Shown here: piece by piece, positions 51,404-60,795 of the stretch
How the letters are laid out: every line of letters begins with the position of its first letter
Numbering within the stretch: position 1 is the stretch's first letter
Assembly: GCF_000192475.1 (NCBI RefSeq)
Contig: NZ_AEYW01000024.1
Coordinates: 80,708-144,707 of the forward strand
Direction of reading: 5' to 3'
DNA length: 64,000 nt
Source of the DNA: Ruegeria conchae
Lineage (GTDB): Bacteria > Pseudomonadota > Alphaproteobacteria > Rhodobacterales > Rhodobacteraceae
Translations under genes and position numbers: made by a program
Notes under the pieces: model-generated
What the model was told of the DNA's origin: nothing
Databases searched by the model: none
The model's input: only the letters and a program-made list of their open reading frames with translations

Positions 51404-52888
51404 ATGATCCAGTCAGAAATCGATGCACTTCGCGGCAAGGTGTTGACGCCCCGAAACCATTTTATCGATGGGTGTACTATCCCTTCGAATGAAGGCAGAA
51501 CACACGATGTTCTGTCGCCGATTGATGGTCAGGTTCTGACGCAGATTGCCGAGGGTACACCTTGTGATATGGATGCGGCCATCGCTTCCGCGCGGGCGGC
51601 TTTTGAAGATGGTCGTTGGGCACGGCGCGCACCATCTGAGCGTAAGAAAATCCTTCTGAAGCTTGCCGATCTGATCGAGAAACATGCGCTGGAGCTTGCG
51701 GTTCTGGGAGTGCGTGACAATGGCACCGAAATAACGATGGCCATGAAAGCCGAACCCATGTCTGCGGCTGGAACATTCCGCTATTACGCCGAGGCGATAG
51801 ACAAGGTCTATGGCCAGATCGCGCCTACTGCCGAAAATGTCCTTGGGCTGATCCACCATGCGCCGGTCGGCGTTGTCGGGGCGATTGTGCCTTGGAACAT
51901 GCCGATGATGATCGGAGCGTGGAAGCTGGCCCCGGCCCTGGCGGCGGGGAATTCGGTAGTTCTGAAGCCTGCGGAAAGCGCATCTTTGACGCTGTTGAAA
52001 CTGGCGGAACTGGCGGTCGAGGCGGGTATTCCAGAGGGCGTATTAAATGTCGTCACAGGTTCGGGTCGGGTCGTGGGCGAAACCCTGGCGCTGTCGATGG
52101 ATGTGGACATTCTTGTTTTTACGGGTTCGGGCGCAACGGGACGTAAGCTACTTGAGTATTCGGCGCGTTCAAACCTCAAACGTTGCTACCTTGAACTTGG
52201 CGGAAAATCCCCGAACATCGTGTTCAAAGATGTAACTGATCTTGCGCAGGCGGCGAAAGTGTCAGCCGCGGGGATATTCCGGAACTCAGGTCAGATTTGC
52301 GTTGCGGCGTCACGTTTGCTGGTTCAGGCAGATATTCATGACGATTTTGTCGCAGAGTTAGTCGAGAACGCCGAAGCGATGCAGGTCGGGGATCCTCTAG
52401 ACCTGAACAACCACATTGGAGCGGTGCACTCCCTGTCCGAATTAGATGCGAACCTTGAATTTGTCAAAAAGGCGCAGGTGGAAGGTGCTGAACTACAACT
52501 TGGTGGTGACCAAATTCTAAAGGACACTGGTGGTTACTATATGGCCCCGACCGTTATGACGGGAGTCCGCTCGACTGACACTCTGTTTCGAAACGAGGTG
52601 TTCGGCCCAGTTCTGGCCGTGACCCCGTTTGAAACAGAGGAAGAGGCGATTCAACTGGCCAACAGTACAGAATATGGACTGTCCGCTGGCGTCTGGACAT
52701 CTAACCTCAGCCGTGCGCACCGGATGGTGGCAGGCATCCGCTCGGGTGTGGTGCATGTCAACACATATGGCGGTTCGGATCTCACTGTTCCCTTGGGTGG
52801 GGTGAAGCAATCCGGTAATGGCCACGACAAATCCCTTCATGCGCTGGAGAAATACAGCGATTTGAAAACAGCGTGGATTCAACTCTGA
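51404..52888 (+). CDS. Aldehyde dehydrogenase of the Tct operon
   Basis: 494-residue NAD(P)-dependent aldehyde dehydrogenase, similar to gamma-glutamyl-gamma-aminobutyraldehyde/PuuC- and betaine-aldehyde-type enzymes. I use ATG 51404, after the tctA stop, because the longer frame to 51365 runs into tctA. VPWNMPMMIGAWKLAPALAAGN near residue 165, base Glu in ELGGKSPN (about 265) and nucleophile in NSGQICVAASRL (about 299) are present. Located between the transporter and the PLP/kinase genes, it probably oxidises the aldehyde made by the AGXT2L-like enzyme downstream. Confidence 0.9.
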   Translation: MIQSEIDALRGKVLTPRNHFIDGCTIPSNEGRTHDVLSPIDGQVLTQIAEGTPCDMDAAIASARAAFEDGRWARRAPSERKKILLKLADLIEKHALELAVLGVRDNGTEITMAMKAEPMSAAGTFRYYAEAIDKVYGQIAPTAENVLGLIHHAPVGVVGAIVPWNMPMMIGAWKLAPALAAGNSVVLKPAESASLTLLKLAELAVEAGIPEGVLNVVTGSGRVVGETLALSMDVDILVFTGSGATGRKLLEYSARSNLKRCYLELGGKSPNIVFKDVTDLAQAAKVSAAGIFRNSGQICVAASRLLVQADIHDDFVAELVENAEAMQVGDPLDLNNHIGAVHSLSELDANLEFVKKAQVEGAELQLGGDQILKDTGGYYMAPTVMTGVRSTDTLFRNEVFGPVLAVTPFETEEEAIQLANSTEYGLSAGVWTSNLSRAHRMVAGIRSGVVHVNTYGGSDLTVPLGGVKQSGNGHDKSLHALEKYSDLKTAWIQL

Positions 52889-52914
52889 TCCCGGAACTTC
52901 AAAGGAGAGCCCCC

Positions 52915-54150
52915 ATGGGTGACAAAACCATTTTGTTGATCGGGACTTACGACACCAAAGACCCAGAGATGCGGTATCTAGAGGAATGCATCGTAGCGCA
53001 GGGGGGAAATGTTCTGACGATGGATGTTTCCGTATTGGGCGACCCGTCCCAACCCACGGACATTTCCAAACATGACGTTGCTGCAGCATGCGATATGACC
53101 ATCGAAGACGTGATCGCGTTGGGCGATGAAAACAAGGCTTTTCGCGTTATGTCAGAAGGGGCCGCCAAAGTCGTTCGCGACGCCCTGTCCAAAGGGCGCT
53201 TTGATGCCATGTTGGCAACCGGTGGCACAATGGGAACCGATTTGGCGCTTGATTGTGCGCAAGCGATCCCCATGGGAGTGCCTAAATACATTGTGTCGAC
53301 CGTCAGCTTTTCCCCATTGATCCCACCACATCGCTTAGCACCGGACATCCAGATGATCTTGTGGGCCGGGGGCCTGTACGGGATGAACGCGATCTGTCGT
53401 TCCTCTCTTTCGCAGGCTGCGGGGGCTGTACTTGGTGCAGCGCGTGCTGTTGAGCCACCAAAGTCCGAACGCCCGGTGGTGGGTATGACGTCACTGGGTT
53501 CAAGCTGTTTGCGCTACATGAAGATCCTGAAACCGGAGCTGGAAGCCCGTGGTTTTGATGTGGCCGTTTTTCATTCGACTGGGATGGGGGGTATGGCGTT
53601 CGAAAAGCTCGCGGGCGAAGGCGCCTTTGCGTGCGTGATGGATTTCTGCATGCAGGAATTTGCCAATATGTTGGCGGGCTCGCTGGTCTCATCAGGCGAA
53701 GATCGCCTGACCGATGCGGGCCGGGCCGGAATTCCGCAAATGGTTGCTCCGGGCGCGCTGGACTTGCTGGATTTTGCGGGTTGGCAAGACATCCCGCCGC
53801 AGTTTTCCGACCGCCCATTCCACGAGCATAACCGCCTGATAAAGAGTGCTGTGTTCAACGCGGATGAACGTCGCAACGGAATCCGGGAGATGGCAAAACG
53901 TCTAGAACAAGCCACTGGTCCGACCCATTTCTTCCTACCGGTTGTTGGAGTTGAGGAATGGGATCGTGAGGGTCAGGAGGCCCACGATCCCGAGGGTCTT
54001 GCCGCCCTTATCGACGAGGCACGTAATGTCATGCCTGCGGTCGTAAATACAACCGAGATTGACGCGCACATCAATGATCAGGCCTTTGCGGATGCCGTTC
54101 TCGCACAGTTCGACGAATGGGTCGCTGAGGGCGTTGTGCGCAAAGTGTAA
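52915..54150 (+). CDS. Tm-1-like ATP-binding domain protein (UPF0261)
   Basis: 411-residue cytoplasmic protein. AAAGGAG 7 nt before ATG 52915 fixes the start; a longer frame overlaps the ALDH end. ILLIGTYDTKDPEMRYLEE at the N-terminus, TGGTMGTDLALDCAQAIPMG (about residue 101) and DFCMQEFANMLAGSL (about 243) match the UPF0261/Tm-1-like family, whose tomato member is a resistance protein. The bacterial role is not established. Relatives are often found with TctABC and catabolic genes, as here. The absence of a partner TIM-barrel protein (common elsewhere) is noted. Confidence 0.85.
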   Translation: MGDKTILLIGTYDTKDPEMRYLEECIVAQGGNVLTMDVSVLGDPSQPTDISKHDVAAACDMTIEDVIALGDENKAFRVMSEGAAKVVRDALSKGRFDAMLATGGTMGTDLALDCAQAIPMGVPKYIVSTVSFSPLIPPHRLAPDIQMILWAGGLYGMNAICRSSLSQAAGAVLGAARAVEPPKSERPVVGMTSLGSSCLRYMKILKPELEARGFDVAVFHSTGMGGMAFEKLAGEGAFACVMDFCMQEFANMLAGSLVSSGEDRLTDAGRAGIPQMVAPGALDLLDFAGWQDIPPQFSDRPFHEHNRLIKSAVFNADERRNGIREMAKRLEQATGPTHFFLPVVGVEEWDREGQEAHDPEGLAALIDEARNVMPAVVNTTEIDAHINDQAFADAVLAQFDEWVAEGVVRKV

Positions 54151-54170
54151 CCTCATCTGGAGGGTAACAA

Positions 54171-55460
54171 TTGACCAGATCGAACGCTGAGTTGATCGCA
54201 GATCGCGCCCGACTGCTGGGTCCGAATGTCTCTACATTTTATGACAACCCAGTTCACATCGTGAAGGGCGAGGGTGTTTGGCTGTGGGACGCCGACGGGC
54301 GCAAGTATCTGGATTGCTACAACAATGTGCCACATGTTGGGCATTGCAACCCGCGCGTGGTCGATGCGATTTGTCGTCAGGCCAACACGCTGAACACTCA
54401 TACGCGATATCTTCATGACGGCATTCTCGACTATGTCGAAAAGCTGACCAGCACCGTGGATGACCATCTGGATACCGCCATTCTGACCTGCACTGGTTCC
54501 GAGGCCAACGATATTGCCCTGCGAATGGCCGAAAGTATGACCGGCAAGCGTGGAATCATCGCAACGGATGCGACTTATCATGGCAATACCTCACTCGTCA
54601 GCCAGCTTAGCAAATCAAACGTTCCGACGGTTGGGTTTGGCCTTGGTCAATTTTTTCGTTTTGTCGGTGCGCCAGACAGCTATCGCAACCCTGATCCCGA
54701 GGGGATGAGATTTGCAGAATCTGTAGCTGAGCAGATTGCCGAGCATGAAAAATCAGGTATCGGGTTTGCCGCATTGGTTGTCTGCCCGTATTTTCTGAAC
54801 GAAGGTTTCCCGGATAATCCGGACGGTTGGCTGAAGCCTACTGCCGAGGTTGTGCGTAAGGCGGGTGGACTGCTGATTTGCGACGAAGTTCAATCCGGGT
54901 TTGGTCGTACAGGCACGCATATGTGGGCGCATCAGAAGATGGGCGTGGTGCCGGATGTCATGACATTGGGTAAACCGATGGGGAATGGCCATCCGATCGG
55001 AGGGGTTGTCACCAACTCGGAAATCCTGGGAACATTCAGAAAAGGTTATCGCTATTTCAATACGTTCGGGGGCAACCCGGTCTCTTGCGCTGCAGCCATT
55101 GCCGTATTGGAAGAAATCGAGGACAAGCACCTGCTTGAAAACGCCAGAAAAGTCGGCGCGCACGCTCGTATGAGGATAACTCGATTAGCGAAAAAGCATG
55201 AGTTCATTGGTGATGTACGCGGTTCAGGTCTGATTTTCGGCGCCGAGATGGTACTGGATCGGGAAACGAAGCAACCCGCCAGTGCATTCACAGATCGAGT
55301 AATCAATGGCATGCGGGAACGGGGCGTCATTCACTCAAAGCTGGGGCGTCACAAGAACACACTGAAGATACGTCCACCGATGCCGTTCTCGATCGAGAAC
55401 GCAGATCTTTTATTTGATACGCTGGACGAAGTTCTGGCCAAAACTCCGCTAGACGCGTGA
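54171..55460 (+). CDS. AGXT2L-like class III PLP enzyme (candidate phospho-lyase)
   Basis: 429-residue fold-type I PLP enzyme. The start is TTG 54171 with GGAGG 7 nt upstream. DCYNNVPHVGHCNPRVVDAI then LNTHTRYLHD near residues 50-85 match the AGXT2L1/AGXT2L2 subgroup (ethanolamine-phosphate and 5-phosphohydroxylysine phospho-lyases), which removes phosphate and ammonia to leave an aldehyde, more than ordinary omega-aminotransferases. CDEVQSGFGRTG (about 238) and PLP Lys in TLGKPMGNGHPIGG (about 267) complete the site. The stop overlaps a kinase gene (GTGA). An aminotransferase activity remains possible. Confidence 0.83.
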   Translation: MTRSNAELIADRARLLGPNVSTFYDNPVHIVKGEGVWLWDADGRKYLDCYNNVPHVGHCNPRVVDAICRQANTLNTHTRYLHDGILDYVEKLTSTVDDHLDTAILTCTGSEANDIALRMAESMTGKRGIIATDATYHGNTSLVSQLSKSNVPTVGFGLGQFFRFVGAPDSYRNPDPEGMRFAESVAEQIAEHEKSGIGFAALVVCPYFLNEGFPDNPDGWLKPTAEVVRKAGGLLICDEVQSGFGRTGTHMWAHQKMGVVPDVMTLGKPMGNGHPIGGVVTNSEILGTFRKGYRYFNTFGGNPVSCAAAIAVLEEIEDKHLLENARKVGAHARMRITRLAKKHEFIGDVRGSGLIFGAEMVLDRETKQPASAFTDRVINGMRERGVIHSKLGRHKNTLKIRPPMPFSIENADLLFDTLDEVLAKTPLDA

Positions 55461-56389
55461 ATTTGGCGGTTAATCAGGCGTTGGAGCTATGGGGGATGCA
55501 GGATGCATCTTACCATTTGATCGCGGCCCGCGAAAATCAGGTCTTCCGCGTCGATATCAATGGTTCCTCTTATGCGCTGCGATTGCATCGAGCGGGGTAT
55601 CGTACCAATGAGGAATTGCGATCGGAACTTCAGTGGATGGATGCGGTATCGCGCGGCGGATTACATGTGCCAGCACCGATTGCCACGGCGTCAGGAGATT
55701 TTCTGCATATCGCTGATGGGGTCCAAATTGACGTTTTGTCCTGGCTGAACGGTGCGCCAATGGGCGCAACGGGTCAGCCGCTGGAGACAAAAGACCGAAC
55801 CTCACTATTCCTAGGCATCGGGCGTGAAATGGCACGGTTGCATCACGTTTCGGACAGGTGGGTGTTGCCTGACGATTTTGACAGATGTTCCTGGGATCGG
55901 AATGGTCTGCTGGGGAGTAACCCGTTGTGGGGCAGATTCTGGGAAAACCCGACTTTGTCTGCCGATGACCGCGAAATGTTTGAGGCTTTGCGCGGAAAGA
56001 TGGCGACCGAATTGACCCAACTGGAAGATACGTTGGACTACGGTCTGATCCATGCGGATTTGGTGCGCGAAAACATTCTGGTTGATGGAGATCGTCTTCA
56101 ACTCATTGATTTTGACGACAGCGGCTTTGGGTTTCGCCTGTTTGATCTGGCTACGACATTACTCAAGAATTTGCAGGAGCCAGACTATCCTGAATTAAAA
56201 GAGGCTTTGCTTGCGGGTTACCGGTCTGAACGACCCCTGGATGACAGCGCGCTTGATCTCTTTTTATTGCTGCGTGCGGCGACCTACGTGGGTTGGGTAA
56301 TCGACAAACTGTCGGAAGAAGGCTCTGAACTCCGAAATCAGAGATTCATTGATACAACACGCAAGCTTGCGCTTCGATATCTGGGTTAG
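55457..56389 (+). CDS. APH-fold small-molecule kinase (hydroxylysine-kinase-like)
   Basis: 310-residue kinase of the aminoglycoside-phosphotransferase/choline-kinase fold. NQVFRVDINGSSYALRLHRAG is the N-lobe with the ATP Lys replaced by Arg (ALRLHR), as in several HrkA/HYKK-type proteins; IHADLVRENILVDGD (about residue 198) is the catalytic Brenner-type loop and IDFDDSGFGFR (about 215) the metal Asp. GTG start overlaps the PLP-enzyme stop by 4 nt. Human HYKK and AGXT2L2 act in sequence on hydroxylysine; this gene pair recalls that. Phosphorylation of a hydroxylated amine is the inferred role. Confidence 0.8.
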   Translation: MNLAVNQALELWGMQDASYHLIAARENQVFRVDINGSSYALRLHRAGYRTNEELRSELQWMDAVSRGGLHVPAPIATASGDFLHIADGVQIDVLSWLNGAPMGATGQPLETKDRTSLFLGIGREMARLHHVSDRWVLPDDFDRCSWDRNGLLGSNPLWGRFWENPTLSADDREMFEALRGKMATELTQLEDTLDYGLIHADLVRENILVDGDRLQLIDFDDSGFGFRLFDLATTLLKNLQEPDYPELKEALLAGYRSERPLDDSALDLFLLLRAATYVGWVIDKLSEEGSELRNQRFIDTTRKLALRYLG

Positions 56390-56449
56390 GGGTGCTTTGT
56401 GCACCGACATATTGAGTGATCAACTACCATAAAACCGCCCAGAGGGCCA

Positions 56450-57505
56450 TCAATCCTCAAGTCGCTTACCGGTATCCGGATCAAACAGGTGCATTTGCTC
56501 GGGGGCGACCGAGAACCTTACCGCAGGATGCCGCCCTTCGATTGGGTGTACGCCGGGGAGGCTTGCTGTGATCACATTATGGCTGCCTGTCAGGCGACCG
56601 TGTAGCAGCGTATTTGCGCCCAAAGGTTCAGCCATCTGAATTGCGGCTTCCAGCGGGCCATTTTCATCCATTGACAGGTGTTCTGGCCGGATTCCCAGTT
56701 TTACCGAGGTATCTGGGCCTTGAGATGGACCAATTTCCACGTCTTCAATTTTGATCACTCCACCTACACGCCGCGCGTCAAAGATATTCATCGCGGGACT
56801 GCCGATGAATTGAGCCGCAAACAGGGTTTTTGGGGATTCATAGACATCCAGAGGTGTACCAATTTGCTCGGCGATCCCGCCGTTCATTACGATCATTCTG
56901 TCTGCCATCGTCATGGCTTCGACCTGATCATGTGTGACATACAGGGACGTAATCCCCAGCTTTTCCTGAAGCTCGCGGATCTCCAGGCGCATTTGAACGC
57001 GTAGTTTCGCATCAAGGTTCGAAAGCGGTTCATCAAAAAGAAACACTGCTGGTTCACGAACGATGGCGCGTCCCATTGCAACCCGCTGCCGCTGCCCGCC
57101 CGACAACTGTCTGGGCTTTCGGTCTAGCAAGGGTTCCAATTGCAACAGCTTTGCTGCTTCGGTCACCTTTTGATCGATCTCCGCCTTAGGTAACCCGGCA
57201 ATTTTTAGTCCATATCCCATGTTCTGGCGTACAGACATATGCGGGTATAGCGCATAGTTTTGGAATACCATCGCGATATCCCGATCCATCGGTTCTTTAT
57301 CATTTGCCCGCTCGTCTCCGATGCGGATTTCACCCGAAGTCACGGTTTCAAGACCTGCCACCATGCGCAAAAGCGTGGATTTGCCGCATCCTGAAGGCCC
57401 GACGATAACGATGAATTCTCCGTCTGCGATATCAATGTCGATACCATGAATGACGTCTGTGGGGCCAAAGCTCTTTTTGACGTTTTCTAGGGTTACAGTT
57501 GCCAT
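56450..57505 (-). CDS. ugpC: UgpC, glycerol-3-phosphate ABC transporter ATPase
   Basis: 351-residue ATPase. Walker [10 protein letters not shown] (about residue 36), signature [15 protein letters not shown] (about 134), Walker [16 protein letters not shown] (about 155), and a C-terminal TOBE regulatory domain (IGIRPEHL-type segment, then [12 protein letters not shown]) as in UgpC/MalK. It is 3 nt downstream of ugpE and the last gene of the - strand operon. UgpC-like ATPases can serve several sugar importers; the linked genes tie this one to glycerol-3-phosphate. Confidence 0.9.
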   Translation of the reverse strand: MATVTLENVKKSFGPTDVIHGIDIDIADGEFIVIVGPSGCGKSTLLRMVAGLETVTSGEIRIGDERANDKEPMDRDIAMVFQNYALYPHMSVRQNMGYGLKIAGLPKAEIDQKVTEAAKLLQLEPLLDRKPRQLSGGQRQRVAMGRAIVREPAVFLFDEPLSNLDAKLRVQMRLEIRELQEKLGITSLYVTHDQVEAMTMADRMIVMNGGIAEQIGTPLDVYESPKTLFAAQFIGSPAMNIFDARRVGGVIKIEDVEIGPSQGPDTSVKLGIRPEHLSMDENGPLEAAIQMAEPLGANTLLHGRLTGSHNVITASLPGVHPIEGRHPAVRFSVAPEQMHLFDPDTGKRLED

Positions 57506-57508
57506 TTC

Positions 57509-58366
57509 TTACTTCTCGCTATCGACAAGGCCGCGAACAAACAGTTTTTGCATCGACACCACCACAATAACCGGCGGGATCATGGCCAGTATCGAAGTTG
57601 CCATGATGACGGGCCATTCGGCCACATCATCGCCGGATGGGAACATCTGTTTGATGCCCATCACAATGGTATTCATCTCGGGATCCGTGGTGATGAGCAA
57701 CGGCCATAAGTATTGGTTCCAGCCATAAATGAAGAGAATGACGAACAAGGCCGCGATGTTGGTTCTGCTCATCGGCACTACAATGTCGACAAAAAACCGC
57801 ATCGGCCGCGCACCGTCTACCCGCGCCGCTTCAGCAAGTTCATCCGGGATTGTCAGAAAGAACTGCCGGAACAGGAAAGTGGCAGTGGCTGAGGCGATCA
57901 ATGGGAAAATCAGCCCGTAATAGCTGTTTAGCATACCAAAACCGGCCACAACTTCGAATGTTGGAACAATCCGCACTTCGACAGGTAACATCAGTGTCAG
58001 AAAGATCAGCCAGAAGAAGGTCGTTCGCCCCGGGAAGCGGAAGTAGACGATCGCAAAGGCCGACAGAAGTGAGATCACAATCTTGCCAACGGCAATACCG
58101 ATTGCCATCACAAGGCTGTTGAACAGCATGGTAGCGACAGGCACGTTTACTCCGGCAAAAAGGGCTGCTCGGTAGTTCTCCCAAAATTGATCACCCGGCC
58201 AGATCGGCATAGGGGGAGAGACGATTTCAGGCTGGGATACTGTTGAGGCAACAAAAGCCAGCCAGATCGGAAAGAATATGATCAGGACGCCCAGTACCAT
58301 AAAGGCGTGGGTTAGCCAGATACCCGCACCTCGTTTCTCGACCATTCCGTGTTGTTGGGCCGCCAT
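57509..58366 (-). CDS. ugpE: UgpE, ABC transporter inner-membrane permease
   Basis: 285-residue permease with six helices. The coupling motif [22 protein letters not shown] (seen near residue 190 across [17 protein letters not shown]) docks onto UgpC. The N-terminus [23 protein letters not shown] lies in the cytoplasm. Its start overlaps the ugpA stop by one base (TGATG), and it runs 3 nt from ugpC. Confidence 0.9.
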   Translation of the reverse strand: MAAQQHGMVEKRGAGIWLTHAFMVLGVLIIFFPIWLAFVASTVSQPEIVSPPMPIWPGDQFWENYRAALFAGVNVPVATMLFNSLVMAIGIAVGKIVISLLSAFAIVYFRFPGRTTFFWLIFLTLMLPVEVRIVPTFEVVAGFGMLNSYYGLIFPLIASATATFLFRQFFLTIPDELAEAARVDGARPMRFFVDIVVPMSRTNIAALFVILFIYGWNQYLWPLLITTDPEMNTIVMGIKQMFPSGDDVAEWPVIMATSILAMIPPVIVVVSMQKLFVRGLVDSEK

Positions 58367-59247
58367 CAGTAATGCACCCTTTTTTCGACGTATTTGAACT
58401 GGATCACCGTTAGCAAACCAACCACGATCAACAGGATGACGGATTGTGCCGACGAAGACCCAAGATCTTGCCCGACGAACCCATCGGAAAACACCTTGTA
58501 GACCAGGATCGTTGTGGCTTGTTGCGGACCACCTCCGGTGATTGTGTGGATAACACCGAATGTTTCAAAAAACGCATAGACGACGTTGACCACCAGCAAA
58601 AAGAAGGCCGTTGGCGACAGCAGTGGCAAAACAATTGTGAAGAACCGGCGCCAGAAATGCGCCCCATCGATTGCGGCTGCCTCGATGACTGACTTTGGCA
58701 CGGATTGCAGCGCCGCAAAGAAAAACAAAAAGTTATAACTGATGCGCCCCCACGCGGATGCGACAACGACCAGCCCCATTGCTTCGGCGTCATTCAGAAC
58801 GTGGTTCCAATCATAGCCGAGTTGTCCAAGATACCAGGAAACAACTCCGACGCGTGTGTTGAACATGAAAAGCCAAAGCACACCAGCAACAGCTGGTGCG
58901 ACTGCGTAGGGCCAGATTAACAAGGTACGGTAAACACCCGAGCCTTTGATCAACCTGTCGGCAATGACTGCAAGAAAAAGTGCCGGAATCATCGAGCACA
59001 AGGTGACAAGCGTCGAAAAGATCGCCGTTGTTAAGAAGGATGCACGATAGAATTTGTCGCTGAGAAGGAATTCAAAGTTGCCGAGCCCGACGAATTGAGA
59101 TGACAGCCCGAACGGGTCAGGAATAAACAGCGACTGCCAGATTGCCTGCGCCGCTGGATAGAAGAAAAATATGGCAGAGACGATCACCTGAGGTGCGATC
59201 AGAAGCAGGGGCAGCAACCAGCCCCGAAAGGTGACGCGTTTTTCCAA
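58366..59247 (-). CDS. ugpA: UgpA, ABC transporter inner-membrane permease
   Basis: 293-residue permease with six helices, partner of UgpE. The start [20 protein letters not shown] and [20 protein letters not shown] follow UgpA closely, and the coupling region [21 protein letters not shown] is near residue 190. It lies 57 bp after ugpB, with a hairpin in the gap, and overlaps ugpE by one base. Confidence 0.92.
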   Translation of the reverse strand: MEKRVTFRGWLLPLLLIAPQVIVSAIFFFYPAAQAIWQSLFIPDPFGLSSQFVGLGNFEFLLSDKFYRASFLTTAIFSTLVTLCSMIPALFLAVIADRLIKGSGVYRTLLIWPYAVAPAVAGVLWLFMFNTRVGVVSWYLGQLGYDWNHVLNDAEAMGLVVVASAWGRISYNFLFFFAALQSVPKSVIEAAAIDGAHFWRRFFTIVLPLLSPTAFFLLVVNVVYAFFETFGVIHTITGGGPQQATTILVYKVFSDGFVGQDLGSSSAQSVILLIVVGLLTVIQFKYVEKRVHY

Positions 59248-59270
59248 TTTAGTGTCCCACCAAAAAAGAA

Positions 59271-59294
59271 ATGCGGGCCGTTAAAGGCCCGCAT
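59271..59294 (-). terminator. Attenuator hairpin between ugpB and ugpA
   Basis: On the - strand ATGCGGGCC, loop TTTAAC, GGCCCGCAT forms a 9-bp stem, followed by TTCTTTTTT: a rho-independent-type structure 10 nt after the ugpB stop. It would end part of the transcripts and lower ugpAEC relative to ugpB, the usual ratio for binding-protein importers. Confidence 0.75.
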
Positions 59295-59304
59295 GATATC
59301 ATTT

Positions 59305-60615
59305 TTATTGATTGGCTGATTCAAACCGGCGCAACAACGCGTCGCCACGTTCCTTGGCGCTGTCCATCGCTTCCTGAGCCGTTTTGTCACCAGACCAGAT
59401 GGCCTCGAGCTCTTCGTCAATGATTCCGCGAATCTGGTCGAATGACCCCAAACGCAGACCTTTTGAGTTTGCGGTTGGTTCTTTCGCAGTCATCTGGATA
59501 ACCGCGATATCTGTGCCGGGATTGTCTTCATAGAATCCTGCCGCGCGGGTTGCATCTCCCGCTTCAGCAGTAATCGGAAGATAGCCGGTATTCTGGTGCC
59601 AATTGGCCTGTACATCTGACGATGACAGGAAGCTCAGGAACTCTCCAACTCCTTTGTAGGCTTCGGGGTCGTGCCCTTCCATCACCCACAGGGAGGCACC
59701 ACCGATAATGGTGTTCTGAGGTTCGGCTGTGACACCTTCCCAATAGGGTAGGGGCCGTACGTCAAAATCGAACTCAGCTTCCGAGCTGATGCCCGCGTAG
59801 CCTGCCGAGCTTTCTGTGAACAAGGCGCATTCTCCGGCCCGGAAGTTGGCTCCACCTTCGTTTCTTCGACCGGTGTAGATGAACTTACCGTCCTTGGCCC
59901 AATCACCCATTGCGCTTAGGTGGGCCACTTGCACCGGGCCATTCAGCATCAATTCGGTGTCCAGACCGGCGAAACCATTATCTTTCGATGCAAATGGTAC
60001 ATCGTGATAGGCTGACATGTTTTCCAGGTGAACCCAGCTTTGCCAAGCAGTGACAAGCGGACATTCTTCACCGCCTGCCTTTAATTGATCAAGAACCTCG
60101 CCAACTTTTTCCCAAGTGGAAAGATCGGTATCAGGATCGACTCCCGCTGCCTCCATCGCATCGCGATTGACCCAAAGAACGGGTGTGGAAGAGTTGAAGG
60201 GCAATGACAACATGTCGCCATCGGTAGTGGTATAATACCCTTTTACAGCGCCGATATACGCGTCGGGATCGAATGACGCGCCACTTTCGGCCATCACTTC
60301 ATAGACTGGTTTGATGGCGCCTTCAGCCGACATCATTGTCGCGGTGCCAACTTCGAATACCATCAGAATGTGGGGCTGTTCGCCAGCGCGGAACGCGGCG
60401 ATACCTGCATTCAGCGTTTCCGAGTAATTACCTTTGTGGCTTTCAACCACGACAAACTCGTCCTGGCTGGCGTTGAATTCTTCAACCTGGGCTTTCACCA
60501 GATCACCAAGACGGCCGGTAAAGGCGTGCCAGAACTGGACTTCGGTTTGAGCCATTGCCGCTACAGGGGACAAGGCAGTTGCTACGGCGAGAGCGCCGAA
60601 AAATCTCTTTTTCAT
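59305..60615 (-). CDS. ugpB: UgpB, periplasmic glycerol-3-phosphate-binding protein
   Basis: 436-residue family-1 binding protein for glycerol-3-phosphate or glycerophosphodiesters. I use ATG 60615 (GGAGG 4 nt upstream), giving signal peptide MKKRFFGALAVATALSPVAA; four more residues are possible. KGNYSETLNAGIAAFRAGEQ, VYEVMAESG, FNSSTPVLWVNRDA, IIGGASLWVMEGHDPEAYKG and YLPITAEAGD align with E. coli UgpB throughout. It heads the - strand operon and has candidate Pho half-sites upstream. Confidence 0.95.
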   Translation of the reverse strand: MKKRFFGALAVATALSPVAAMAQTEVQFWHAFTGRLGDLVKAQVEEFNASQDEFVVVESHKGNYSETLNAGIAAFRAGEQPHILMVFEVGTATMMSAEGAIKPVYEVMAESGASFDPDAYIGAVKGYYTTTDGDMLSLPFNSSTPVLWVNRDAMEAAGVDPDTDLSTWEKVGEVLDQLKAGGEECPLVTAWQSWVHLENMSAYHDVPFASKDNGFAGLDTELMLNGPVQVAHLSAMGDWAKDGKFIYTGRRNEGGANFRAGECALFTESSAGYAGISSEAEFDFDVRPLPYWEGVTAEPQNTIIGGASLWVMEGHDPEAYKGVGEFLSFLSSSDVQANWHQNTGYLPITAEAGDATRAAGFYEDNPGTDIAVIQMTAKEPTANSKGLRLGSFDQIRGIIDEELEAIWSGDKTAQEAMDSAKERGDALLRRFESANQ

Positions 60616-60680
60616 GATTCCTCCCATGCATCAGGTTCGATGCTTCGTTGAATACCGACCGCTACGGGTAAACGGCACAC

Positions 60681-60709
60681 ATGACGATTTCACGACGTTA
60701 GCGTTACAG
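60681..60709 (-). promoter_or_regulatory. Candidate Pho box upstream of ugpB
   Basis: On the - strand CTGTAAC (60703-60709), ACGTCGT (60692-60698) and TCGTCAT (60681-60687) repeat at exact 11-bp spacing, the spacing of PhoB half-sites (consensus CTGTCAT; 5, 4 and 5 of 7 matches). They lie 66-94 bp upstream of the ugpB ATG. ugp is a classic phosphate-starvation operon, which supports the reading. Confidence 0.45.
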
Positions 60710-60732
60710 AAATATAATTCAAGACCTTAGTA

Positions 60733-60761
60733 TTGATAAAAAAATAACACGGCATTATATT
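60733..60761 (+). promoter_or_regulatory. Sigma-70-type promoter of the LysR gene
   Basis: TTGATA (60733-60738), 17-bp spacer, TATATT (60756-60761). Transcription would begin near 60768, downstream of the GTG at 60763, so the LysR protein must start later, at ATG 60796. Confidence 0.7.
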
Positions 60762-60795
60762 CGTGAGCGAAAAATTGGGAAATACTAGTTCAAAC

